NCBI GenBank assembly: GCA_020627525.1
Contig: JAHDGP010000245.1
Span: 1 to 7,038 of the forward strand
Direction: 5' to 3'
Origin: Bacteroidota bacterium
GTDB lineage: Bacteria > Bacteroidota > Bacteroidia > Chitinophagales > UBA2359
Length of the DNA stretch: 7,038 nt
The notes beneath the pieces were generated by a model. It saw nothing but the letters and a program-made list of their open reading frames with translations. It searched no databases and was not told the origin of the DNA. Both the position numbers and the translations under genes were made by a program. This document shows positions 1 to 6,004 of this stretch, piece after piece (positions within the stretch are counted from its first letter, which is position 1; each line of letters begins with the position of its first letter).

Positions 1-4
1 AAAC

Positions 5-30
5 TTTCTTAAAGCCAAAAATTTAAGAAA
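5..30. repeat. 9-bp perfect inverted repeat at the left edge
   Basis: TTTCTTAAA (5-13) and TTTAAGAAA (22-30) are exact reverse complements separated by 8 bases. The stem is almost all A/T and no T-run follows on the + strand. It may be the transcription-end hairpin of a gene lying to the left, or chance in AT-rich DNA. Confidence 0.4.
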
Positions 31-176
31 AGAGTGATGCCATCATTCGAATACCATACACTGGTCGATAATCTGAACATTGTCTATGAATTTAGTTGAA
101 TTTTGTGCGTTTATAATTTGCGTTTTGAGAGTGGAAAGCAAATATTATTGTGATCAAACATACTTTTAATATTGAC

Positions 177-219
177 GCTTGCTTCAAGTGGATGTCTATG
201 TGTTAGTCCACAAGCGAGT
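177..219. repeat. Bulged hairpin, 13 pairs, in intergenic DNA
   Basis: GCTTGCTT (177-184) pairs with AAGCGAGT (212-219), including two G-U pairs when read as RNA. After a three-base CAA bulge, GTGGA (188-192) pairs with TCCAC (207-211), leaving a 14-base loop. The local sequence is more GC-rich than its surroundings. It lies about 165 bp before the next start codon, with no gene overlapping it. It could be a structured RNA, a copy of a dispersed intergenic repeat, or a protein-binding site. The sequence alone does not choose between these. Confidence 0.4.
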
Positions 220-384
220 TGACAAAATCAATCAGTTTAGAAGCTTGGCTGTTTAAATGCGAAAGAGATTTTAAGATCAGATGATTAAAAGATGTTAATA
301 TAATAGAAAAGATACTTAAAATAGGAATATGTTTCAGTTAGGCTATTTATATTTATCAAAAATCATAAAAGAAGCTTAAACAAT

Positions 385-2073
385 ATGATACATCGTAAGT
401 TGATAAATACCATCTCGATAATTTGCCTTTGCATATTTTCCAATATTCAATATATGAATGCTCAAAACAAGCTCAGCACCAATGAGATTGAAATTGCGGT
501 AGATTCTATATTTGAGGATAAGACATCAATGACTTCACCAGGAGCATCTGTTATTGTTTTGCAAGATGAAAAAGTCCTTTTGTCAAAAAATTATGGTGCA
601 GCAAATTTGACATTTGATTTACCATTCGATGAAAATACGCTGTTCCCTTTGAGCGGTTTTACAGAACAATTGGTTGTTTTTTCAATTTTGCAATTGGAGA
701 AAAAGGGGCAACTAAAATTAAGTGATCCAGTAAACAAACATTTACCCGAACTGGGATTTCAAGATCAGGTAACCTTGTCTCATTTGATAAATCACAGCAG
801 TGGTTTCCCAGTAATTGGTTCATTGAGACTGATGGCAGGATGGAATTTTACAGATCCTTTTAATCAAAATGATTTTTTAAATCTCACGAAAAAATTTACT
901 TCAAATCTCACTCCTGATAAAAAAATTCGACACAATCATTCAGGAGTTAAAATTTTAGAGATGGTTGTTGAAAAGGCATCTGGAAATAATTTTTCTGACT
1001 ATGCGGCTAAAAATATTTTTGAACCATTGAAAATGACGAATACAGTTGTCGAAGATGAAGGTTATCGTGTCAGCAAAAATAGCTCTATTGGTTATAATGA
1101 AACTGAAGGAGGCTATAGGGAGGTAAATCCAATGTCCATTGAATTGGTGTGTCCTGCTACCTATTCAACCCAAGCAGATTTTCAAAAGTGGATGGCTAAT
1201 TTTCAAAGCAGAAAATTTGAAGGAGAAATTTTAGAAAAGATGGATGAATCTCTGTCAGTAAACGGAAAGTTACAAGAAAAAAACAATCGTTCATACCTTA
1301 TAGGTCAACATAGATACTGGAAATATTTAGGGCAAGATGAGTTCTATTTGATGGACACAGGAGGTGGCTATTCTTGGAAGTGGATACGTTTAATGGATTC
1401 TAAACTTTCAATTATGGTTGTAGGAAACCTTGATTCTTACATTGGTTCAAAAGTTAATGCGATTGCTAATCTATTGGTTGACTATGAGCCTCCCGTTGAT
1501 GCCTCAGAAAAAGAGACAGTTTCAATAGATATGTCTAAAGCAGAGAAAGATGCTTATACAGGGTTTTACTGGAACGATGATTATTATTTTACAACAGAAA
1601 TTAGCATCAAGGATGGAGGGCTGTATTATTATGAAATAGAAAATGGATGGAATTTTCCATTGACGCCTCGAACCAAAACTATTTTCGATACACCTCCAGG
1701 ACATGTTGTAGAAATATCAAATACTGGAGATAACAAAGAATTGAAACTTATACTTAGCAGTGGATCAGAATATGACTCAAAGAAATATGATGTTCGTACA
1801 TTATCAACAGAAGACCAGTTAAAATATGAAGGTCTTTATTCATCTGATAAATTAAATGCTATTTACAGAATCATTTTGGAAAATGATAAACTAATATTGA
1901 GACGCAGTAGAAAACCTGATCTTGAATTGATTCCAATTGGAACAAATCGGTTTAGAGCATCTGAAGTAGACTTTAGATTAATAGAATTTAATGAAAACAA
2001 TGACGGCACCATTCAGAAAATGAAAATTTCAAATTCAGTGGTTCAAAATGTTGAATTTTTAAAACTCAATTGA
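385..2073 (+). CDS. Secreted serine-hydrolase-family protein, probable pseudoenzyme
   Basis: The protein (562 aa) has the layout of the class C beta-lactamase/penicillin-binding serine hydrolase family. It starts with a signal peptide (hydrophobic residues about 6-18, likely cut after A26), so it should be exported to the periplasm or surface. The hydrolase domain spans about 32-365 with family landmarks: LINHSSGFP (134-142), the KASGNNF helix region (197-203) and IFEPLKM (211-217). Two beta-rich C-terminal segments follow (about 388-460 and 480-560), the second starting YEGLYSSDKLNAIY, as in Bacteroidota members of the family. The catalytic residues are gone: the SxxK position reads GFTE (91-94), the YxN position reads HNH (183-185), and the HxG position reads DTG (324-326). 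The frame is intact over the full length, so it is not a decayed gene. I infer a binding, sensing or scaffold role rather than hydrolysis. The start ATG at 385 is supported by the signal peptide directly after it. The gene stands alone on its strand and converges on the next operon. Family assignment is firm; function is open. Confidence 0.9.
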   Translation: MIHRKLINTISIICLCIFSNIQYMNAQNKLSTNEIEIAVDSIFEDKTSMTSPGASVIVLQDEKVLLSKNYGAANLTFDLPFDENTLFPLSGFTEQLVVFSILQLEKKGQLKLSDPVNKHLPELGFQDQVTLSHLINHSSGFPVIGSLRLMAGWNFTDPFNQNDFLNLTKKFTSNLTPDKKIRHNHSGVKILEMVVEKASGNNFSDYAAKNIFEPLKMTNTVVEDEGYRVSKNSSIGYNETEGGYREVNPMSIELVCPATYSTQADFQKWMANFQSRKFEGEILEKMDESLSVNGKLQEKNNRSYLIGQHRYWKYLGQDEFYLMDTGGGYSWKWIRLMDSKLSIMVVGNLDSYIGSKVNAIANLLVDYEPPVDASEKETVSIDMSKAEKDAYTGFYWNDDYYFTTEISIKDGGLYYYEIENGWNFPLTPRTKTIFDTPPGHVVEISNTGDNKELKLILSSGSEYDSKKYDVRTLSTEDQLKYEGLYSSDKLNAIYRIILENDKLILRRSRKPDLELIPIGTNRFRASEVDFRLIEFNENNDGTIQKMKISNSVVQNVEFLKLN

Positions 2074-2116
2074 TTTTTTTCTGAGAATTATAAATGAACA
2101 AATAGATTCTTTTAAG

Positions 2117-2683
2117 TTAATTTTTTGTTGCCATAGGATACATTTCTTGATTCTTTTCGTTTACTTTTAAGTTGTAAATGTGATTTTCATCTATCGAAAA
2201 ATCATAAAAACGAAATTGCTTTTTCAATAGAGCATATTTCCAAAACGTATACCGAATATTGCCTTTTTCAATTAACATTTCGGGAATAGCAATGTTGTAA
2301 CCCATTGTTTTTGCATGTGTTTTATAAAATTCAATATTGCTTTTTGTAATGGTTAATATTTTTTCATTTTTTTCAAAGAATTGAAAAACCGTAGTAAACT
2401 GTTCAACAGAGAACGCTTTTAAAGGATCACCAGCATTTAGGTATTTTAAAAATAATTGAAAGGCATTTTTTTTGTTTGACCAAATCACAATTTGATCATT
2501 AATAGCACAGACAATACCTTTGTGGAAAGGGAATTTTGCAATTTGTACATGATAAAATTCAAATTGATCTATGGGGCTTTTGAGTTGAGAGACTGAAGCA
2601 TCTTTTAAAATATTTATTTTTTTTACATAATCTTCAACCAAAGACTGATATTGTTTTTGTTGTATTTCTTTCTCTTTAATCAT
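2117..2683 (-). CDS. Unrecognised small basic protein, second gene of operon
   Basis: I do not recognise a family for this 188-aa protein. It has no signal peptide or membrane segment, so it is probably cytoplasmic. The first 30 residues are charged and look helical. The middle (about 44-70) and the end (about 145-178) look beta-rich with many aromatic residues, for example IRYTFWKY and FRFYDF. By my count it has about 27 Lys/Arg against 20 Asp/Glu, a net positive charge opposite to that of its upstream neighbour. Its ATG lies 11 bases after the stop of the acidic HExxH protein on the same strand, so the two are almost certainly cotranscribed. No Shine-Dalgarno motif is present and the spacer is A-rich, as is usual in Bacteroidota. 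Position, size and charge suit an immunity protein or a dedicated chaperone/adaptor for the upstream product, but this rests on context only. It meets the serine-hydrolase-like gene tail to tail across 43 bp. Confidence 0.8.
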   Translation of the reverse strand: MIKEKEIQQKQYQSLVEDYVKKINILKDASVSQLKSPIDQFEFYHVQIAKFPFHKGIVCAINDQIVIWSNKKNAFQLFLKYLNAGDPLKAFSVEQFTTVFQFFEKNEKILTITKSNIEFYKTHAKTMGYNIAIPEMLIEKGNIRYTFWKYALLKKQFRFYDFSIDENHIYNLKVNEKNQEMYPMATKN

Positions 2684-2694
2684 TTTAATTTATT

Positions 2695-3882
2695 TTAGCT
2701 GTTTTCTAAATTTCCAGAAGGTCTTGTAATGTCATCAATTTGCTCTGCAATGTCAGGATCACTGTTATAGCTTTCAGCAATTTGCGAATAGGTAGGACTC
2801 CCTAATATAAATTCATTTATTGCAGCAGCTTTTTCATCACCTGACAAATGGTCGAAAGTACCATCAACCCAATAGGCTCTAAATTCACTTTCATAAAATT
2901 CTACTGGCGAGCTTTCATTTAGATCAATAGGATTTAATGCATGATTGGCTTCATGTACCAATATGGCTGCTATTTCCTCTTCTGACAAAGGATTCCCAAA
3001 GGAATCTGTTGTTGATATCCATATATCTTCTGAACCAGGCATGTTAAATCCAACTGCACCAATTGGAATTGGTAATAACTCACCAGTTTCAGGATTTTCA
3101 ATAAATTGTATAGGTTCAATATTGACAATATTTCCATCAGCATCCACGTCAATAATTCTATCAAATCTTTCTGAAGGTGAAATTTCGCCATCACCATTCA
3201 AATCAAATAATTCTGGATCCTCTTCAGTATTAAATTCCTCGTCAAATCTTCCGTCACCATCAAAATCCACTAAAGCAATTCCACCAGTATCTAATCTTAA
3301 CTCATCCATGTTCACAATTGTTAAATCTCCATCAAGAATTGCTTGAGCGGTATTTTGTTCAATAGTTGTATCCCCAGTAAACAAAGCTGCAAATGCATCA
3401 GCCGCTTCAGGGTTTCCAAGATCTTCAATTAGATCGGGATATTGGGAAATATCAACTCCAGCCTGAGAAAGTGTATGTTGGATATGACTTTGATCTACAG
3501 ATTCAGACAGCGCAATTAATTCATTCAACCTGGCTTGGTCAGTGGCAGATAAATTTGTTTGTCCTTTTAGTTCAGCTATTTCTCTGTCAATAGCTTTTTG
3601 AACTGCATCAAATTTTTCACTTTCTGTAAACACCAAACCAGTTTCGGGATTGATTAATTGATCGTAAACGGAATCATTCCCAGATTCTAAAGCAGTTAAT
3701 AAAGAATCTTCAGCTTTTCTTGTTTCTGAATCATCAATTAAAGTTTGTATATGTGGAGGAAGATTATCATTGTCATCAGAATAAAATTGTGGATTAGAAT
3801 TTACTGCATTTAAAGTTCTAATTCTTACTTTAGCCTGTGATATTTTTGCTATTGCAGATTGGAGAATTGATACTGTTTTCAT
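2695..3882 (-). CDS. Acidic EF-hand-like protein with HExxH metallopeptidase motif
   Basis: This 395-aa protein is extremely acidic (about 81 Asp/Glu against 19 Lys/Arg by my count). It has no Sec signal peptide; the N-terminus is a short basic, helix-prone segment (about 1-25). Residues 45-185 look helical. A calcium-loop region follows: DFDGDGRFD (206-214), a canonical EF-hand loop D227-N229-D231-G-E233-I-S235-E238, and a near-canonical loop D245-D247-D249-G-N251-I-E256. The C-terminal part carries HEANH (310-314), the zinc-protease HExxH signature. YESEFRAYW (330-338) follows 16 residues later, and its E331 or E333 is a plausible third zinc ligand as in gluzincins. I infer a metal-dependent peptidase or peptidase-derived toxin that meets calcium outside the cell, hence export by a leaderless route such as a contractile injection system. 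No secretion gene is visible here. The first ATG is used, with a promoter-like box about 22 bases upstream. Motifs are clear; substrate and role are unknown. Confidence 0.82.
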   Translation of the reverse strand: MKTVSILQSAIAKISQAKVRIRTLNAVNSNPQFYSDDNDNLPPHIQTLIDDSETRKAEDSLLTALESGNDSVYDQLINPETGLVFTESEKFDAVQKAIDREIAELKGQTNLSATDQARLNELIALSESVDQSHIQHTLSQAGVDISQYPDLIEDLGNPEAADAFAALFTGDTTIEQNTAQAILDGDLTIVNMDELRLDTGGIALVDFDGDGRFDEEFNTEEDPELFDLNGDGEISPSERFDRIIDVDADGNIVNIEPIQFIENPETGELLPIPIGAVGFNMPGSEDIWISTTDSFGNPLSEEEIAAILVHEANHALNPIDLNESSPVEFYESEFRAYWVDGTFDHLSGDEKAAAINEFILGSPTYSQIAESYNSDPDIAEQIDDITRPSGNLENS

Positions 3883-3904
3883 AATTTTTGAATGTTGTTT
3901 TTGA

Positions 3905-3912
3905 CAAAAATA
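3905..3912 (-). promoter_or_regulatory. Bacteroidota-type -7 box for the acidic HExxH operon
   Basis: Read on the minus strand this is TATTTTTG, an exact match to TAnnTTTG. It ends 22 bases before the ATG at 3882, which gives a short leader. No TTG element is seen at the usual distance upstream, so the promoter is only half supported. Confidence 0.35.
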
Positions 3913-3988
3913 AGTGCTAATGATTTTAATAATGGAATGTAATTATGGAAATATGTTGGAATTAAGTTGGAAATAGAACATAAACCAA

Positions 3989-4006
3989 TGTCAAGTAAAT
4001 ATGACA
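3989..4006. repeat. Inverted repeat TGTCA-N8-TGACA in divergent intergenic region
   Basis: TGTCA (3989-3993) and TGACA (4002-4006) are exact reverse complements with an 8-base spacer. The similarity continues outward imperfectly (CAA before, ATTG after). It lies upstream of the deacetylase promoter and on the far side of the divergent operon's promoter. The geometry suits an operator for a dimeric repressor, but five-base arms also occur by chance and no regulator gene is present in the window. Confidence 0.25.
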
Positions 4007-4026
4007 ATTGTTAAAAAAATTGTAGC

Positions 4027-4056
4027 TTTGATTATACAATCTTATTTCTAAGTTTG
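4027..4056 (+). promoter_or_regulatory. Promoter for the deacetylase-formyltransferase pair
   Basis: TTTG (4027-4030) and TAAGTTTG (4049-4056) are separated by 18 bases, close to the Bacteroidota TTTG/TTG and TAnnTTTG promoter arrangement. Transcription would start about 5-7 bases later, leaving a leader of roughly 15 bases before the ATG at 4077. A second exact -7 match, TAGCTTTG (4023-4030), overlaps the -33 element; its own upstream TTG (4008-4010) is too close, so it is the weaker choice. Confidence 0.5.
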
Positions 4057-4076
4057 AGTGAAAGTTATTAGTATAA

Positions 4077-5072
4077 ATGAAAAACACAGGAAAATTTATT
4101 GTTTCTTTAGACTTTGAACTGTTTTGGGGAATGAGGGATAAAATAAGCATCGAAAAGTATGGTGATAATATTTTAGGTGTTTGGGAAGCGCTTCCTAAAA
4201 TGCTGGAGACTTTTGAAAAAAAAGGCATCAAAGCTACATTCGCAACAGTCGGTTTTTTGTTTGCCTCTTCTAAAGCGGAATTAGTAAATTTTTGTCCAAC
4301 CAATAAACCAAAATACACTGATGAAAACCTTTCACCTTACAATGGTCATTTCGATTTGGTTGGAGATAGTGAGGAGACAGACAAGTATCATTTTGCATCC
4401 AAATTGATTAATTTAATAAATAGCTATCCACATCAAGAAATAGCTACACATACATTTTCTCATTATTATTGTCTTGAAAATGGTCAGGAAAAACAAAATT
4501 TTGAAGAGGATACAATAGCAGCAATTGAAATTGCTAAAAAGAGCAATGTTGATATTAAGAGTTTGGTTTTCCCAAGAAACCAATTTAACAACGAATATTT
4601 AAAAGTCATCAAAGATTTAGGAATTAATTCTTATAGAGGCAACGAAAAAATATGGTTTCACAGTGCTTCAAAAAGCAAAGAAGAAAAATTAGGGAAAAGG
4701 GCATTTAGACTTCTGGATTCCTATTTTAATATCTCTGGTCACAACTGTTATACCTTTGAAGAAATTAAACAGAAAGAACCTTTTGATATTCCTTCAAGTA
4801 GGTTTTTAAGACCGTATTCATCCAAACTGAAAATGTTTGAAAAATTAAAACTGAGGAGAATTTTAAACAGTATGACTTATGCTGCGCAGAAAGGAAAAAT
4901 TTATCATCTTTGGTGGCACCCTCATAATTTCGGAATCAATCAACAGGAAAATTTCAATTTTTTGGATGAAATTCTTTCACATTATTTGAAGTTAAACGAT
5001 AACTATGGTTTTGAAAGTTTAACGATGAATGATTTATCAACAATCTTACAGCAATCAAAGATAAATGGATAA
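4077..5072 (+). CDS. NodB-type polysaccharide deacetylase (CE4 family)
   Basis: This 331-aa protein has the carbohydrate esterase family 4 motif order, and the fold normally removes N-acetyl (or N-formyl) groups from amino sugars using a divalent metal. Motif 1 is SLDFE (10-14), with D12 as likely metal ligand and E14 in place of the second Asp, as in the PuuE and LPS-deacetylase-like branch. Motif 2 is HTFSH (125-129), the two metal-binding histidines. FPRNQF (165-170) is the Arg-containing motif 3, and WWHPHNF (279-285) supplies the late catalytic histidine region. There is no signal peptide or membrane helix, so it should act in the cytoplasm on a soluble or lipid-linked precursor rather than on finished cell wall. 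The last 8 bases overlap the start of the formyltransferase gene, indicating translational coupling and a shared pathway. The ATG at 4077 follows a good promoter by about 20 bases. The exact substrate cannot be read from the sequence. Confidence 0.88.
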   Translation: MKNTGKFIVSLDFELFWGMRDKISIEKYGDNILGVWEALPKMLETFEKKGIKATFATVGFLFASSKAELVNFCPTNKPKYTDENLSPYNGHFDLVGDSEETDKYHFASKLINLINSYPHQEIATHTFSHYYCLENGQEKQNFEEDTIAAIEIAKKSNVDIKSLVFPRNQFNNEYLKVIKDLGINSYRGNEKIWFHSASKSKEEKLGKRAFRLLDSYFNISGHNCYTFEEIKQKEPFDIPSSRFLRPYSSKLKMFEKLKLRRILNSMTYAAQKGKIYHLWWHPHNFGINQQENFNFLDEILSHYLKLNDNYGFESLTMNDLSTILQQSKING

Positions 5073-5835
5073 GAAAATAATTATTCTTGCGGGAGTTGAC
5101 GAATCTTCAACATTTTTGTATAACGGGCTAAAAAATACATTTCCAATATCAAATGTGATTTTTGAAGAAAAGGTCAGTAGAAAGAAATTTCTGGAAAGAA
5201 GAGTTAAAAAGTTGGGTTATATCTCTGTATTCGGTCAGGTACTTTTTCAACTGATAATACCCAAACTACTTAAGCTGAGTTCGAAAGGCAGGATTGAAGA
5301 AATAAAAGCAAATTATCAGCTTGATAGCAAACCTATTCCAAATGCTGTTATTCTTAACGTTAAGTCTGTAAACTCGAATGCCTGTATTAAATTCCTCAAA
5401 AAAGAAAAACCAGATTTAATAATTGTAAACGGAACGCGCATAATATCAAAAAAGGTTTTGAACTGCACTGATGCAATTTTTATAAATACCCATGCAGGAA
5501 TTACTCCTAAATATAGAGGCGTCCATGGAGGCTATTGGGCAATGGCTAACTCTGATAGTGACAATTGTGGTGTGACTGTTCACCTTGTAGACCGTGGTAT
5601 TGATACAGGTGGAGTTTTGTTCCAGCAAAACATCGCACCGGTCTCTAAAGATAATTTTGTTACATACACTTATCTTCAAACAGGAGAAGGAATTGCTTTA
5701 ATGAAAAGAGCAATTGATGATTTTATTAAAGATCAATTAAAAGAAAGTGAACCCAAATCCTTAGAGAGCAATCTTTGGTACCATCCAACCATTTGGTTTT
5801 ATTTGTTTAAAAGGTTGACCAAAGGTGTAAAATAA
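5065..5835 (+). CDS. Formyltransferase-family protein (GART/Fmt fold)
   Basis: This 256-aa protein carries the formyltransferase core. INTHAGITPKYRG (140-152) contains the catalytic Asn141 and His143, and VDRGIDTGGVL (175-185) contains the catalytic Asp180 in the position of the GART/Fmt aspartate. Enzymes of this fold move a formyl group from N10-formyltetrahydrofolate to an amine. It is shorter than methionyl-tRNA formyltransferase and lacks a recognisable tRNA-binding C-terminal domain. The end (PTIWFYLFKRLTKGV, 241-255) resembles sugar-directed members of glycan loci. The first 90 residues are lysine-rich and poorly conserved-looking. The ATG sits inside the end of the deacetylase gene (8-base overlap), so the two are coexpressed. 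I infer formylation of an amino sugar whose amine is exposed by the deacetylase, or an ArnA/ArnD-like formylation-deformylation cycle. Family assignment is strong; the acceptor is unknown. Confidence 0.88.
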   Translation: MDKKIIILAGVDESSTFLYNGLKNTFPISNVIFEEKVSRKKFLERRVKKLGYISVFGQVLFQLIIPKLLKLSSKGRIEEIKANYQLDSKPIPNAVILNVKSVNSNACIKFLKKEKPDLIIVNGTRIISKKVLNCTDAIFINTHAGITPKYRGVHGGYWAMANSDSDNCGVTVHLVDRGIDTGGVLFQQNIAPVSKDNFVTYTYLQTGEGIALMKRAIDDFIKDQLKESEPKSLESNLWYHPTIWFYLFKRLTKGVK

Positions 5836-5847
5836 GTACTCACCAAC

Positions 5848-5880
5848 TCAAGGTCATAGTTTAATATAAAACGGCCTTGA
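5848..5880 (+). repeat. 8-pair hairpin after the formyltransferase gene
   Basis: TCAAGGTC (5848-5855) pairs with GGCCTTGA (5873-5880), with one G-U pair and a 17-base A/T-rich loop. It begins 12 bases after the stop codon at 5835. The position suits a transcript end, but no T-run follows (AAAGC instead), so I do not call it an intrinsic terminator. Confidence 0.35.
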
Positions 5881-5948
5881 AAAGCAATCAATTCTAATCA
5901 TCAACAGGAAATTCTATTGTACGTGACCCAAACTACTGCATTAGTTGT

Positions 5949-5956
5949 TACATTTG
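5949..5956 (+). promoter_or_regulatory. Bacteroidota-type -7 box upstream of menB
   Basis: TACATTTG is an exact match to TAnnTTTG, 48 bases before the menB ATG at 6005. No TTG lies at the expected 17-23 bases upstream; the nearest one is at 5917-5919, 29 bases away. If used, transcription begins near 5962, which rules out translation from the TTG at 5945. Confidence 0.4.
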
Positions 5957-6004
5957 CAGTTATTATCAAGTTCTAATTTTATTGGAGTACAAAAAAACGA
6001 AACT

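Larger units (their letters stand above)
1..384. other. Intergenic region without a supported gene
   Basis: No open frame of credible length or composition runs through this stretch on either strand. A short frame entering from the left edge (positions 2-37, ending in TGA) could be the last 11 codons of an upstream + strand gene, but nothing confirms it. The region holds two hairpin-forming inverted repeats, listed separately. Immediately before the first gene the sequence is A/T-rich. TATGTTTC (328-335) and TATATTTA (348-355) are each one base off the Bacteroidota -7 box TAnnTTTG, and I see no well-spaced upstream TTG for either, so no promoter is called. Confidence 0.6.

Noticed and set aside
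177..219. Integron attC site
   Set aside because: A one-sided bulge is present, but the required GTTRRRY and RYYYAAC ends are not found at the base of the stem and no integrase is in the window.
940..951. SGVK (residues 186-189) in the serine-hydrolase-like protein, which fits the SxxK pattern
   Set aside because: It falls directly after the YxN position (HNHSGVK, where active members read like YSNSGY), not at the start of the helix following the first strands. The true SxxK position is GFTE at residues 91-94.
2074..2116. T-run (2074-2080) between convergent genes as a terminator
   Set aside because: No stable stem precedes it; only weak five-base A/T pairing (AGAAT/ATTCT) is present in the gap.
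2945..3346. Long + strand open frame opposite the acidic HExxH gene
   Set aside because: It is the antisense of a gene with clear motifs; its Ser/Pro/Ile-rich product is a by-product of the Asp/Glu/Asn-rich coding strand.
3962..4318. Minus-strand open frame across the divergent promoter and the start of the deacetylase gene
   Set aside because: It overlaps the conserved SLDFE-containing N-terminus of the deacetylase and has no family features.
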